Assembly: GCA_031404815.1 (NCBI GenBank) | Contig: JANNIH010000054.1 | Location: 124,001 to 188,000 of the forward strand | Direction of reading: 5' to 3' | From: DASYKS01 sp031404815 | Lineage (GTDB): Bacteria > Acidobacteriota > Thermoanaerobaculia > Multivoradales > UBA5704 | Length of the DNA: 64,000 nt | Shown here: piece after piece, positions 47,882-57,940 of the stretch | How the letters are laid out: each line of letters opens with the position of its first letter | Numbering within the stretch: the stretch's first letter is position 1 | Notes under the pieces: model-generated | Database searches by the model: none | Told to the model about the DNA's origin: nothing | What the model saw: only the letters and a program-made list of their open reading frames with translations | Made by a program: the position numbers and the translations under genes

Positions 47882-48430
47882 CTAGCGGAACCCTCGCCGG
47901 AGTTCCCGGCGAAAGATTCCGAAGGCCTCGGCGTCGTGGAGCACGACGACGACGCGCTCGAGTTTCGTGCCTCCTTGTAGGTAGCGATGCACCTCGGTGA
48001 GCAGGATGCGCGCGGCGCGGTCCATCGGGAAACCGAAGTTTCCGGTCGAAATCGCCGGGATCGCGATCGAGCGCAAGCCGGCTCGGTCGGCGAGCGCCAT
48101 CGCGGAGCGGACCGCGGAGGCGAGCTTGCGGTCCTCGTCTCCGTCGCCCAGGCGCGGGCCCACGGCGTGGATGACCTGTTTCACCTTCAGGTGGCCGGGG
48201 CCGGTCATCACCGCCGAGCCGACCGCGGCGTGACCGATTCGGTTGCACTCTTCTTGGATCGAGGCCCCCGCCTTCTTGAGGATTGCCCCGGCGACACCGG
48301 TACCGAGCTTGAGATCCTCGTTGGCGGCGTTGACGATGGCATCGACATCGACGTTCGTGATGTCACCCTCGATCAGTTCGAGCTGGGTCTGTTCGAGGGT
48401 TAGCGTCACCCTGTTCTCGATCGTCGTCAC
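47882..48430 (-). CDS. Macro-domain protein (probable ADP-ribosyl/O-acetyl-ADP-ribose hydrolase)
   Basis: 182 aa from GTG 48430, chosen because GGAGG stands about eight bases upstream; a longer frame reaches 48634 but lacks such a site and would cross the argS promoter. IVNAANEDLKLGTGVAGAIL is the ADP-ribose loop, with VIHAVGPRLGDGDED and ISTGNFGFPMDRAA forming the other side of the pocket. It resembles MacroD/YmdB-type enzymes that remove ADP-ribose or deacetylate OAADPR. Confidence 0.88.
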   Translation of the reverse strand: MTTIENRVTLTLEQTQLELIEGDITNVDVDAIVNAANEDLKLGTGVAGAILKKAGASIQEECNRIGHAAVGSAVMTGPGHLKVKQVIHAVGPRLGDGDEDRKLASAVRSAMALADRAGLRSIAIPAISTGNFGFPMDRAARILLTEVHRYLQGGTKLERVVVVLHDAEAFGIFRRELRRGFR

Positions 48431-48584
48431 TGCCTGTGCCTCCGGCTCGGGGACCGCCTGCGGTGGCCAAATCATATCAACTACGGGGTCCGCCGCGGAG
48501 GGAAACGCGGGGTCGAGGCCAAGTGCCTCTGCCGAAGCTCGCGGAGAGAGGTCGAAGGGGTCCCTGATGTAGACTCCCGCGACC

Positions 48585-50501
48585 ATGTGGAAAGAGCTCA
48601 ACACCCAACTGAAACAAGAGATGGCGCGCGCCATTCACCAGCGGTTCGGCGTCCTTCACGATCCGATTCTCGAGGTCCCGCCGCGGCGCGAACTCGGCGA
48701 TCTCGCCTTTCCTGCCGCGCTTCAGCTCGCCCGGACGCTCAAGAAGAACCCGCGGCAGATCGCTGACGAGCTGATGGCCGAATTTCGGCCGCCGGTGGGA
48801 GTCCGCGAGGTCCGAATCCTTGGCGCCGGCTACCTGAACCTGTTTCTCGACCGGCCATGTTGGGTGGGCCGGCTGCTCGGCGCACCGATTCTCTCAGGCG
48901 CGCCCCGGGCCGACAAGGTCATCGTCGAACACACCAACATCAATCCGAACAAGGCGGCGCACATCGGCCATCTACGCAATGCCGTGCTCGGCGATGTGCT
49001 CGGCCGATCTTTGCGCGCGCTCGGCTTTCCGACCGAGGTGCAGAACTACATCGACGACACAGGGGTTCAGGTCGCCGACGTGGTGATCGGTTTTCTCGAT
49101 CTCCGCGGCTTGACCCTCGGGGAAGTGGCGGCCTTGCCCGAACCGTTCGACTTCTACTGCTGGGACCTGTACAGCGAGGTCGGTCGCTGGTTCGGGGACG
49201 ATCCGGCCCGCCAGGCGCTGCGCCGGGCGACGCTCCACGAGCTGGAATCAGGAGAGGGACCGCGCGCCGAGATGGGCCGCCTGGTCGCGAGCCGGATCGT
49301 CGGCCGCCATCTCGCGACCATGCGTCGCCTGGGCATCGGCTACGACCTGCTCACCCATGAGAGCGACATCCTGGCGCTCCACTTTTTCGACGTGGCGTTC
49401 GAGCGGCTCAAAGTCTCCGGGGCGGTACAGTTCGAAACCGAGGGGAAGAACGTCGGCTGCTGGGTAATGCCGCTCTCGTTGAGCGACGAGTTCTCCGGCC
49501 TCGAAGACCCGGACAAGGTGATCGTCCGCTCCGACGGAACGGTCACCTATGTCGGCAAAGACATCGCCTACCAACTCTGGAAGTTCGGCCTGCTGGGCAA
49601 GGACTTCGCCTACCGCCTGCGCACAGAGGAGAACCTCTGGCAGACCTGCCACCAGGGGGGAGAGCCGTCGCACCCGGCGTTCGGTGGTGCAAGCCGGGTG
49701 ATCAACGTGATCGACAACCGGCAGTCGTACCTCCAGAAGATCGTCCGCGCCGGGCTCCAATCGCTCGGCCACGGGGAGGAGGCGAAGCGCTCGGTCCATT
49801 TCGCCTACGAGATGGTCGCCCTTTCCCCGGCCACCGCACGGCTGCTCGGCTTTGCGGTCGAGGGAGAAGAGAAGGCCCTGGAGATGTCCGGCCGGAAGGG
49901 GATCGGCGTCAAAGCGGACGACCTGATCGACCAGCTCCAAGCCAAGAGCCGCGAGGAGATCGCGGCGCGCAACCGCGAGCTCGATCCGGCAACGCTCGAT
50001 ACGCTGGCCCACCAGATAGCAGTGGCGGCAATCCGCTTCTTCATGGTCAAGGCGACCACCAACCGGGTGATCGCGTTCGACTTCGACGAAGCGCTGTCGT
50101 TCGAAGGGGAGTCCGGCCCCTACCTGCAATACTCGATGGTGCGGGCAAAAAACATCCGGCGCAAGCTCGGCGAGGCCGGCCTGGCCCAGGAGGTCACCGC
50201 CGAAGCCGCCGCTGCGCTGCCCGCGGAGGTCTACGCCGACGATCTTTGGGACCTGGTTCTCTCTACCGCCCAGGTCGAAGAGGCGATCGAACGGGGCGCC
50301 CTCGGGTTGGAGCTGTCGATCGTCGCCCGTCAGGCGCTCGACCTCGCTCAGAAGTTCAACCAGGCGTACCACAAGCACCCGATCCTCCACGAGGCGGACG
50401 CCACACTCCGCTCCGCCCGCCTGGCCGCCGTGCAGGTCTACCAGAAGGGACTGGAGACTCTCGCCGACGTCCTCGGCGTGCCGATGCCAGAAAAGATGTA
50501 G
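48585..50501 (+). CDS. argS: Arginine-tRNA ligase
   Basis: 638 aa class I synthetase. The HIGH motif is AAHIGHLRNAVLGD at about residue 125, and the KMSKS-like loop is MSGRKGIGVK at about residue 440, as usual for ArgRS with a degenerate KMSKS. The N-terminal additional domain contacts the tRNA D-loop, and the C-terminal helical DALR domain binds the anticodon (SGPYLQYSMVRAKNI, FNQAYHKHPIL). It is somewhat longer than the E. coli enzyme (577 aa). Confidence 0.96.
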   Translation: MWKELNTQLKQEMARAIHQRFGVLHDPILEVPPRRELGDLAFPAALQLARTLKKNPRQIADELMAEFRPPVGVREVRILGAGYLNLFLDRPCWVGRLLGAPILSGAPRADKVIVEHTNINPNKAAHIGHLRNAVLGDVLGRSLRALGFPTEVQNYIDDTGVQVADVVIGFLDLRGLTLGEVAALPEPFDFYCWDLYSEVGRWFGDDPARQALRRATLHELESGEGPRAEMGRLVASRIVGRHLATMRRLGIGYDLLTHESDILALHFFDVAFERLKVSGAVQFETEGKNVGCWVMPLSLSDEFSGLEDPDKVIVRSDGTVTYVGKDIAYQLWKFGLLGKDFAYRLRTEENLWQTCHQGGEPSHPAFGGASRVINVIDNRQSYLQKIVRAGLQSLGHGEEAKRSVHFAYEMVALSPATARLLGFAVEGEEKALEMSGRKGIGVKADDLIDQLQAKSREEIAARNRELDPATLDTLAHQIAVAAIRFFMVKATTNRVIAFDFDEALSFEGESGPYLQYSMVRAKNIRRKLGEAGLAQEVTAEAAAALPAEVYADDLWDLVLSTAQVEEAIERGALGLELSIVARQALDLAQKFNQAYHKHPILHEADATLRSARLAAVQVYQKGLETLADVLGVPMPEKM

Positions 50502-50527
50502 TCGGGAGGACCGGCGGCTCACTCGCG

Positions 50528-51634
50528 ATGCCTTCTTCGACCCTTCTCTCCATGGCCCCTGTGGCGACCGCCCCTTGGGACCGGCGCGCACCCGAGCGGA
50601 CAGGACTCCCTTCGGCCTGGGCGCTCTTGCCGGACCAGCTCTTGGCGCTCGGCTGCCCGGGCGCGTCGGCCCATGCCTTCGGCCGCCTCCAGCGGGTTCG
50701 CACTTGGGGGCCGGCGGGTGCGCCGAGCGGGCAGCTCTTCCTCGCCCGCGATACCCGGGCGTGGTTGGCGGAGCACACCGACCTCTCGCTCCCTCGGATC
50801 GTCGAACGTCGTTTGTCCGAAGACGGGGCCACCAAACTCGCGCTTAAGCTCATCGACGGTCACCGAATCGAGGCGATTCACATGCCGCGGCGGCCGGATG
50901 GCCGGGTTACGTTTTGTCTTTCGAGCCAGGTCGGTTGCGCCCTCGGCTGCACCTTTTGCGCGACCGGTGCGATGGGGATCGTGCGCAACCTGTCAGCGGG
51001 GGAGATTGTGGGGCAGGTGCTCATCCTGATGCGCGAGCTCGGGCCGATACGGGGCGACCTGTTGACTCTCGTCTTTATGGGCATGGGCGAGCCTCTGCAC
51101 AATCTCGATCACGTCCACCGGGCGATTCGAGTGCTCTGCCACCCAGGGGGCGCCGGTCTTTCGCCCCGACGGATCACGGTCAGCACGGCGGGGCTGGTTC
51201 CAGGGATCGAGCGGCTGGCGCGGATGACCCCCCGGCCGCAGCTCGCTGTCTCATTGAACGCCACAACCGACGCGCAGCGTTCGGCGACGATGCCGATCAA
51301 CCGGGCGTGGAACCTCGCCCGGCTGCGCCAGGCGCTCGCCGATTGGCCCTTGGAGAAGAACGAGCGCTTCCTGTTCGAGTACGTTCTGCTCGCCGGGGAG
51401 AACGACAGCGACGAAGACGCCGACCGGCTCGCCGCCTGGCTCGGCGACCTTCGCCACCGCCACAACGTCAACCTGATCCCGATGAACGAGCACGACCGCT
51501 CGGACTTCCGAGAGCCGGAGATGGACCAGGTCCAGCGCTTCTTACGCCGCCTGCGCGGCCACGGTTGTTTCGTCAGCGTCCGCAAAAGCCGCAGCCGAGA
51601 CATCCAAGGCGCGTGCGGCCAGCTGGTGATCTGA
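50528..51634 (+). CDS. rlmN: 23S rRNA/tRNA adenine-C2 methyltransferase
   Basis: 368 aa radical-SAM enzyme making m2A in 23S rRNA and some tRNAs. The 4Fe-4S motif is CALGCTFC (CxxxCxxC) in SSQVGCALGCTFCATGAMG; VFMGMGEPLHNLDHV and ITVSTAGLVPGIERLA follow. The C-terminal Cys in GHGCFVSVRKSRSRDIQGACGQL supplies the methylene carrier. ATG 50528 is 26 bases after argS. The ribosome binding site is weak, so the exact start is less certain. Confidence 0.92.
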   Translation: MPSSTLLSMAPVATAPWDRRAPERTGLPSAWALLPDQLLALGCPGASAHAFGRLQRVRTWGPAGAPSGQLFLARDTRAWLAEHTDLSLPRIVERRLSEDGATKLALKLIDGHRIEAIHMPRRPDGRVTFCLSSQVGCALGCTFCATGAMGIVRNLSAGEIVGQVLILMRELGPIRGDLLTLVFMGMGEPLHNLDHVHRAIRVLCHPGGAGLSPRRITVSTAGLVPGIERLARMTPRPQLAVSLNATTDAQRSATMPINRAWNLARLRQALADWPLEKNERFLFEYVLLAGENDSDEDADRLAAWLGDLRHRHNVNLIPMNEHDRSDFREPEMDQVQRFLRRLRGHGCFVSVRKSRSRDIQGACGQLVI

Positions 51635-51641
51635 GGCGCCT

Positions 51642-52727
<1,086 letters not shown>

Positions 52728-52789
52728 GGGCGACCTCGGCTCGACTCTTCCCGGGGTCACCAGCGACCCCGAGGGACCCAGAAACGGCA

Positions 52790-52816
52790 ACGCCGCGGCA
52801 CGAGAGGCCGCGGCGT
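52790..52816 (-). terminator. Hairpin between rpmE and prfA
   Basis: Perfect 10-bp arms ACGCCGCGGC and GCCGCGGCGT around a seven-base loop. Only a weak T-rich stretch follows on the minus strand, so it may be an attenuator or RNA-processing structure rather than a full terminator. Confidence 0.4.
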
Positions 52817-52837
52817 AGGGGTCGTTGGCGAGCGGAG

Positions 52838-53044
52838 CTAAGCTGCGGCTTTGTTGTAACGCTTCTTGAAGCGCTCGACGCGGCCGGCGGTGTCGATCAG
52901 CTTCTGCTTGCCGGAGAAGAACGGGTGGCAGACGCTGCAGATCTCGAGCCGCAGGTCCTTCTTTGTCGAGTGGGTCTCGAACGTATTGCCGCAGGCACAG
53001 ATCGCGGTGACCAGGTGCATCTGGGGGTGGAGATTTTCTTTCAC
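52838..53044 (-). CDS. rpmE: 50S ribosomal protein L31
   Basis: 68 aa, GTG start with GAGAGGGG upstream. KENLHPQMHLVTAICACGNT is the standard L31 opening. It is the zinc-binding C+ form: C16 and C18 in CACG, and a second pair in CSVCHPFF. The SGKQKLIDTAGRVERFKKRY end is diagnostic. prfA follows in the same direction. Confidence 0.97.
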   Translation of the reverse strand: MKENLHPQMHLVTAICACGNTFETHSTKKDLRLEICSVCHPFFSGKQKLIDTAGRVERFKKRYNKAAA

Positions 53045-53370
53045 GGAAACGTCCCCTCTCTGCTTTTAGGCCCTTCGGGCGACATCGACGGCAGGGGGCC
53101 GGGGACGCCGCAAGAGCCCAGAAGGATACCCGAAGGCGTGCTCCGGCCGCAAGAACTTTTTGAGGAAAGGCAGAATGGTGCGCGCGGACAAGCGGAGCAG
53201 TACAAAACGACCCTCCCGTGTGTCACACTTTAGGGGGGCTCAAACACCTTGACTTGTATCTATCTACGCGGGGCCTTTGGACTTGGATCTGTTCTCTTTC
53301 CGTCTGGCAGCCCCGAACGCTCTTTCCCTCGGGATTCACTCTCGACCCACGACCCATAGGAGTCACTGGT
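53045..53370. other. Divergent intergenic region, rpmE / haloperoxidase
   Basis: 326 bases with no convincing gene. It holds the rpmE leader on the minus strand and AGGAG (53358-53362) for the haloperoxidase. TTGACT at about 53249 could be a -35 but has no matching -10. Confidence 0.5.
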
Positions 53371-55110
53371 ATGAGCATCGAACAGGATGACCCACAGGCG
53401 CCGGAGAGCGCCGAGCTTCCCAACGTCAACCGTCGGCAGTTCTTGGGGGGCGCGGGTGCCGCCGTCGTCGGCGTGAGCGCGGGAGCGCTGGCCTTCGCGC
53501 CGAAGGGCGAAGCGGCAGGAGTCGCTACCGGAGTCGAGGCGGACAGCATCATCACCGGCGAGGCGAACATTGGCCGTACCCTGGCCTCGTACAACTTTCG
53601 GGTGAATGCGGCCAAGATCCGGCGCGACGCACCTCACCCCCAGCATCGTTCCAACGGTGACGAAGCGCGCTACCCGACCCGCATTGGTAGCTACACGAAG
53701 GGCCTCCCGCACAACGAGTTCGGCGAAGTCAGCGCGTCCGCCTACTCCAAAATGTTGAAGGCCCTCCAGACCGGTTCACCGGCCGACTTCGAAGCGATCC
53801 CCCTGGGCGGGCCGCGCTTTCAGACCAGCCCGCAGTCCGGGCTCGCCTTCGACCTCGAAGGCCTCGACGCCCAAGCCGTCACGGCGCCGCCGGCGCCGCA
53901 GCTTTCCTCCGCCGAGGAGGCGGGTGAAGCGGTCGAGCTCTATTGGATGGCGCTTTTGCGCGACGTCCCCTTCGACAACTACGAGACCAACGACCTCGCG
54001 ATTGCCGCGGCCGAGGACTTGACCAGCTTGGGCAACAGCTTCAAGGGTCCGAAAGAGCCTGGTAACGTAGTTACCCCTCAGACGCTCTTCCGCGATCCGC
54101 TGCCGGGTACCTTGAACGGTCCCTACCTGTCCCAGTTCATGCTCAAGGGGACGCCGTACGGCTCGGAGTTCGTCGATCGCCGCTCGCGCGTGTTTGCCGA
54201 GGGTGACGACCACATGACCACCTTTGATAACTGGTTGACGGTGCAGAACGGCGGCGTCAACGAGACCACGACGTTCGATCCGACGCGCCGCTACATGCGC
54301 AACGGGCGCGACCTGTCGGCCTGGGTGCAGATGGACGTGCTGTTCCAGGCCTACTTCAACGCCCTCATTATCATGGGCACGCCGCCGAGTTCGTTCGACC
54401 AGAACGCCGACGGCATGGGCTGTCCGCCGAACCCGACCAACCCCTATAGCAACTCGGCGAACCAGATCGGATTCGCCACTTTCGGTCCGCCGCACTTCGC
54501 GGCGCTGCTCTGCGAGGTCGCGACGCGCGCGCTCAAGGCGACCTGGTTCCAGAAGTGGTTCCTGCATCGCCGGCTCCGGCCGGAGGCGTTCGGTGGTCTG
54601 GTCCATCTCCAGAAGACCCAGGATCGCTACCCGGGCATCCTTCACAACAACATTCTCAATTCGCCGGTGCTCGACGCGACGTTCGAGAAGTACGGAAGCT
54701 ACCTGTGCCCGATGGCGTTCCCCGAGGGGTCGCCGACCCATCCGTCCTACACCGCGGGCCACGCCACGGTGGCGGGCGCTTGCGTGACGATCCTGAAGGC
54801 GCTGTTCGATGAGACCTTCATCATTCCGAATCCGGTGCGGGTGAGCGATGACGGGCTGTCGCTCCTGCCGTACACCGGTCCGCCGCTCACCGTCCTCGGC
54901 GAGCTTCACAAAGTCTGCTCGAACATCGGAACCGGTCGTAACATCGCCGGCGTCCACTGGCGCAGCGACGCGATCCAGTCGTTCAAGTTGGGCGAGAAGA
55001 TCGCGATCTCCATCCTGGAAGACCAAAAGGCGAGCTACAACGAGATTCGGCGCGGCTTCTTCAAGGAGTACATCTTCACGAAGTTCGACGGCACGACGGC
55101 CCGCTTTTAA
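53371..55110 (+). CDS. Tat-exported vanadium-dependent haloperoxidase
   Basis: 579 aa from ATG 53371, eight bases after AGGAG. Residues about 20-45 are a Tat signal (NRRQFLGGAGAAVVGVSAGA), fitting export of a folded metalloenzyme. The vanadate site is complete: K394 and R402 in QKWFLHRRLRPEAFGG, the PSYTAGHAT loop with the acid-base His at about 463, and R and the axial His at about 522-528 in GRNIAGVHWRSD. Spacing (K-x7-RP) and the HPSYxAGHAT loop resemble algal/cyanobacterial bromoperoxidases. It would oxidise bromide or iodide with H2O2 outside the cytoplasm; the halide is not predictable. A strong terminator follows. Confidence 0.88.
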   Translation: MSIEQDDPQAPESAELPNVNRRQFLGGAGAAVVGVSAGALAFAPKGEAAGVATGVEADSIITGEANIGRTLASYNFRVNAAKIRRDAPHPQHRSNGDEARYPTRIGSYTKGLPHNEFGEVSASAYSKMLKALQTGSPADFEAIPLGGPRFQTSPQSGLAFDLEGLDAQAVTAPPAPQLSSAEEAGEAVELYWMALLRDVPFDNYETNDLAIAAAEDLTSLGNSFKGPKEPGNVVTPQTLFRDPLPGTLNGPYLSQFMLKGTPYGSEFVDRRSRVFAEGDDHMTTFDNWLTVQNGGVNETTTFDPTRRYMRNGRDLSAWVQMDVLFQAYFNALIIMGTPPSSFDQNADGMGCPPNPTNPYSNSANQIGFATFGPPHFAALLCEVATRALKATWFQKWFLHRRLRPEAFGGLVHLQKTQDRYPGILHNNILNSPVLDATFEKYGSYLCPMAFPEGSPTHPSYTAGHATVAGACVTILKALFDETFIIPNPVRVSDDGLSLLPYTGPPLTVLGELHKVCSNIGTGRNIAGVHWRSDAIQSFKLGEKIAISILEDQKASYNEIRRGFFKEYIFTKFDGTTARF

Positions 55111-55146
55111 CCGGGGCCGACGGTCAAAGCTTCGAGCCGAACCAAC

Positions 55147-55178
55147 GCGGCCGTTCCTAAGGAGCGGTCGCGTTTTTC
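55147..55178 (+). terminator. Rho-independent terminator of the haloperoxidase gene
   Basis: A 12-bp stem with two wobble pairs (CGCGGCCGTTCC / GGAGCGGTCGCG) closes a TAA loop and is followed by TTTTTC. Confidence 0.85.
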
Positions 55179-55194
55179 TTAGGGCCGAACATCT

Positions 55195-55866
55195 CTACTG
55201 ATTGAATTCGGGCAGTTCGTAGAGGCAGCGCTCGAAATTACCGCTGACGGTCCCTTCCCCCGCTTCGCCCCGGTAGGCCCCGGAGAATGAACCGGAGATC
55301 GCATCCTGACCGCCCGGTTGAGCGGATTTGACCACGGTGATCGTGGCCTTCGCCGCGCCGCGCGATTGGCGGATGACCTCGCCGGAGAAGTTCGCGCGGA
55401 CCCGCGCGTCGGCATCGTACTCGCCCGCGCCTTGGAAGTTTTCGATCTGTAGGACGAAGAAGGGCGCGCCTGGAATGTTCAAAGCGACCTGGAAGGTCTT
55501 GTTGGGAAAGAGCGCGCAGTTCGACCGGGCATCCGCGTCGTATTTCTGACTTCCGGTAAGTACCAGGTGAGCTTTCTGGCTGGTTCCCCGGGCCTGGGCT
55601 TCTACGGGGGGTAGATTGCGGAAAGCGGGATCGTGGGTCACGTCCGAATTGGTTGCGGCGTCCTGATTCGGCACAGGGGGCTCCATCGAGTCGGCGACAG
55701 GCCCCGCGGCAGGTACGCCGGGCGCGGGGGGCGTTTCTTCATGGCCGGTGCCCGATCCGCAGGCCCAGAGTCCGAGGCAGAGGAACAATATTCCGATCAG
55801 GGATCGGCTACCGAAGATTTGGACCTGCCGTAGCGAAATGCCGCTACGCGTATTCGTTGAATTCAT
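55195..55866 (-). CDS. Predicted lipoprotein
   Basis: 223 aa from ATG 55866, seven bases after AAGGAG. A lipobox LWAC follows a hydrophobic segment (LIGILFLCLGLWAC), so it is acylated at Cys about 36 and exported. A Pro-rich linker leads to a beta domain with FVLQIENFQGAGEYDADARV and YRGEAGEGTVSGNFERCLYE. Such domains occur in acidobacterial exported proteins with no known function. It faces the terminator of the haloperoxidase gene. Confidence 0.8.
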   Translation of the reverse strand: MNSTNTRSGISLRQVQIFGSRSLIGILFLCLGLWACGSGTGHEETPPAPGVPAAGPVADSMEPPVPNQDAATNSDVTHDPAFRNLPPVEAQARGTSQKAHLVLTGSQKYDADARSNCALFPNKTFQVALNIPGAPFFVLQIENFQGAGEYDADARVRANFSGEVIRQSRGAAKATITVVKSAQPGGQDAISGSFSGAYRGEAGEGTVSGNFERCLYELPEFNQ

Positions 55867-55952
55867 TTCTTGCTCCTTTGGTCGCCCTCCGAACGGCGTT
55901 TCCGTCCCGGGCCGGAAGGCGTGGATTCTACGCGAGAGGTACACTCCGCCCG

Positions 55953-57053
55953 ATGCGCTTCCATCACGAATGTCTCGTAATCGATGGGCACACCGACGTC
56001 CCGACCCGCCTCTGGGAGGAGCCGGTCGATCTGAGCGCCCGATGCCGCGATCGCCAGATCGATCTTCCTCGGTTGAAAGCGGGGGGCGTCGACGCGCTCG
56101 TCTGGGCGCTATTCCTTCCCGCGAGCCTCGACCCGGAGGCGGGGCGCGAACACGCCCGGCGGCTCTGGGAGGTTTCGCTCGAGCACTTCGTGCCGGGAGA
56201 CCTCGAAGGCGCGCGCAGCGCCGAGGATGTCCGGCGCAATGCCGCGCGGGGGATCGTCTCAGTGCTGTTCGGGCTCGAAAACGGCCGACCACTACCGTTG
56301 CCCGGAATGATCGACGAGTGCGCGCGGTGGGGGGTTCGTTACGTCACGCTCACCCACTTCGCGAGCCACGAATGGTGCGATGCCTCGACCGATGAGCCAC
56401 GGCACGGCGGGCTCTCCGCGGCGGGGTGCGACTTGGTGCGCCGCCTCAACCGGGCGGGGATTCTGCCGGACGTCTCGCATGTTTCGGACGCGGCGGTTGA
56501 ACAGGTGCTCGAGGTTTCGAAGGTCGCGCCGATCGCCAGCCACAGCTCGGCGCGGGCACTTTGCGATCATCCGCGAAACCTCTCCGACGGTTTGGTCCGC
56601 GAGATCGCCCGGCGGGGCGGCTTGGTGATGGCGAACAGCTTTCCCGCGTTTATCGACCCCGCGGCGGCTGAGGCACTCCCCGAGCGCGAGGCGAGTATCG
56701 CCGCCGAGCGCCGCGACCTCGGCGACTTGGCGGGGAACTACTTCACCGACCCTGGCCCGGTGGCGCGCGAGTTGGCGCGGTTCTATGCGGATCGCCCGCT
56801 CCCGGAGGCGACGCTCGACCAATTCGTCGACCACATCATCCATTTGATCGAGCTCGGCGGCGAAGAGCATGTCGGGATCGGCAGCGACTTCGACGGCATC
56901 CCCGAGACGCTCCGCGGCTTCGAAGATGTCTCCCGGTTTCCCGATCTCACATATGCGCTGCTCGCCCGGGGCGTCGACCAAGGCGGCGTTAGGCTGATCC
57001 TAGGGGAGAACTTCCTCCGCGCGCTCACGGCGACTGAAGACGCGGCCGACTGA
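55953..57053 (+). CDS. Membrane-dipeptidase-like M19 peptidase
   Basis: 366 aa from ATG 55953. It is a TIM-barrel metalloenzyme: first metal pair VIDGHTDVP, bridging Glu in FGLENGRPL, His ligands in THFASHEW and ASHSSARALCDHPRN, and the last Asp in GIGSDFDGIPE. It probably hydrolyses dipeptides or D-amino-acid-containing peptides in the cytoplasm, because no signal peptide is present. It is divergent from the lipoprotein gene. Its 3' end overlaps antisense with the fragment at 57025. Confidence 0.92.
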   Translation: MRFHHECLVIDGHTDVPTRLWEEPVDLSARCRDRQIDLPRLKAGGVDALVWALFLPASLDPEAGREHARRLWEVSLEHFVPGDLEGARSAEDVRRNAARGIVSVLFGLENGRPLPLPGMIDECARWGVRYVTLTHFASHEWCDASTDEPRHGGLSAAGCDLVRRLNRAGILPDVSHVSDAAVEQVLEVSKVAPIASHSSARALCDHPRNLSDGLVREIARRGGLVMANSFPAFIDPAAAEALPEREASIAAERRDLGDLAGNYFTDPGPVARELARFYADRPLPEATLDQFVDHIIHLIELGGEEHVGIGSDFDGIPETLRGFEDVSRFPDLTYALLARGVDQGGVRLILGENFLRALTATEDAAD

Positions 57054-57056
57054 GGA

Positions 57057-57173
57057 CTAAAGCGCGGCCGACCGGAGCCACCCCTGCGCGAGGACTTCTT
57101 GCGAGCAGATTGGGAGCCCTGTGGCGGATGCGCCGGTGAGGCCGAGGAGTAAAAGAATCAAGGTGGTTCGCAT
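57057..57173 (-). CDS. Possible short exported peptide
   Basis: 38 aa from ATG 57173: a short basic start, hydrophobic core (TTLILLLLGLTGASATG) and about 20 further residues (LPICSQEVLAQGWLRSAAL) with one Cys. The profile is that of a signal peptide with a small mature part. It lies in another frame within the broken copy of the helical gene and has no good ribosome binding site, but could be translated by coupling. Evidence is weak. Confidence 0.3.
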   Translation of the reverse strand: MRTTLILLLLGLTGASATGLPICSQEVLAQGWLRSAAL

Positions 57174-57243
57174 CGCGCAACGGACCGAGCCGGCGGCGTG
57201 TCTTCTCCAGGCGTTCCAGGTGCTTCTCGATCTTTTCATTCAC
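57174..57243 (-). pseudogene. Truncated copy of the small helical gene at 1733-2146
   Basis: The GTG at 57243 starts VNEKIEKHLERLEKTRRRLG, matching the left copy, but homology ends after about 23 codons. The frame then runs without resemblance to a stop at 57025, into the dipeptidase gene's antisense. The start overlaps the previous stop as GTGA. Confidence 0.7.
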
Positions 57244-57710
57244 CGATCCGGCCTCGCTTTTTGCCATTCCCACCAGGCCCATTCCTCGGGCCTCTGATGG
57301 GGTGATTGGGGGGTGGCGGCGCTGCGCGCCCGGCGGCGCGCGCGAATCAGTTGAACGAGCGCCAGCGGCTCGGCCTCGCCTTTGCGCAGGATCGCGGCCC
57401 AAACGAGAAGGGTGACCAGGCCGCCATGCGGCAGCGAAGCCGCTTCTTCAGTCGCCACATTGGCGAGGCGGCCGGCGAGCTTGGGCAACCACTCGCCGCG
57501 CCGCAGAAAGAGGAGGCAACGGCCGAGCTCGAGCGTCGCTTCGGCGGCGGGGAACGGGTCGCCCAGGGTCTCGTACCCTAAAGCTGCCCGCTCGAAGTGA
57601 AAGGCGGCTTCACGGAAGTCGCCTTCATAGGTAGCCTGCTCGCCACGGAACATGAGCCTCCGGGCGAAGCGGCGTAGAACGGAAGGATCGGCGGGGCTCA
57701 GGTCGGCCAT
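57240..57710 (-). CDS. TPR-like helical protein (second copy)
   Basis: 156 aa from ATG 57710; the start is fixed by a 13-base block 41 bases upstream shared with the 778 gene. DPSVLRRFARRLMFRGEQAT through LVQLIRARRRAR matches the left copy almost residue for residue, without its N-terminal insert or C-terminal domain. Helix-pair spacing (GDFREAAFHFERAALGYETL) is TPR-like and resembles the end of the XRE-TPR regulators, so it may have arisen from one. It is divergent from the regulator at 57941. No enzymatic function is visible. Confidence 0.7.
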   Translation of the reverse strand: MADLSPADPSVLRRFARRLMFRGEQATYEGDFREAAFHFERAALGYETLGDPFPAAEATLELGRCLLFLRRGEWLPKLAGRLANVATEEAASLPHGGLVTLLVWAAILRKGEAEPLALVQLIRARRRARSAATPQSPHQRPEEWAWWEWQKARPDR

Positions 57711-57738
57711 GCCGTAAAGCGTAGAGCGCACTTCTGGC

Positions 57739-57751
57739 CGACTGCGCAACT
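57739..57751 (-). promoter_or_regulatory. Conserved upstream block of the TPR-like gene, copy 2
   Basis: The minus strand reads AGTTGCGCAGTCG, 41 bases before the ATG at 57710, identical in position and 12 of 13 bases to 737-749. Confidence 0.4.
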
Positions 57752-57783
57752 TCGAGCGAAAACCCCGATCCTGACCGCCGAAA

Positions 57784-57799
57784 TGCGCGAAATGGGGCA
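57784..57799 (-). promoter_or_regulatory. Putative operator element, copy 2
   Basis: The minus strand reads TGCCCCATTTCGCGCA, matching 14 of 16 bases with the element at 59818-59833. It lies between the divergent TPR-like gene and regulator. Confidence 0.45.
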
Positions 57800-57940
57800 T
57801 CCGGGTACCGATGAAATACCGAGGGGGAGTACCGCAGGCACCTCGATAGGAGAGCCCGTCGCCCGTTCCGAACAAAAGACGCGATCTCTTGTCTCGCAAA
57901 GCTTGCGGCGAGCACTGTATGATTCATAGAGTTCCAACGA

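Noticed and set aside
48431..48634. N-terminal extension of the macro-domain gene
   Set aside because: It overlaps the argS start region and lacks a ribosome binding site; GTG 48430 has GGAGG at good spacing.
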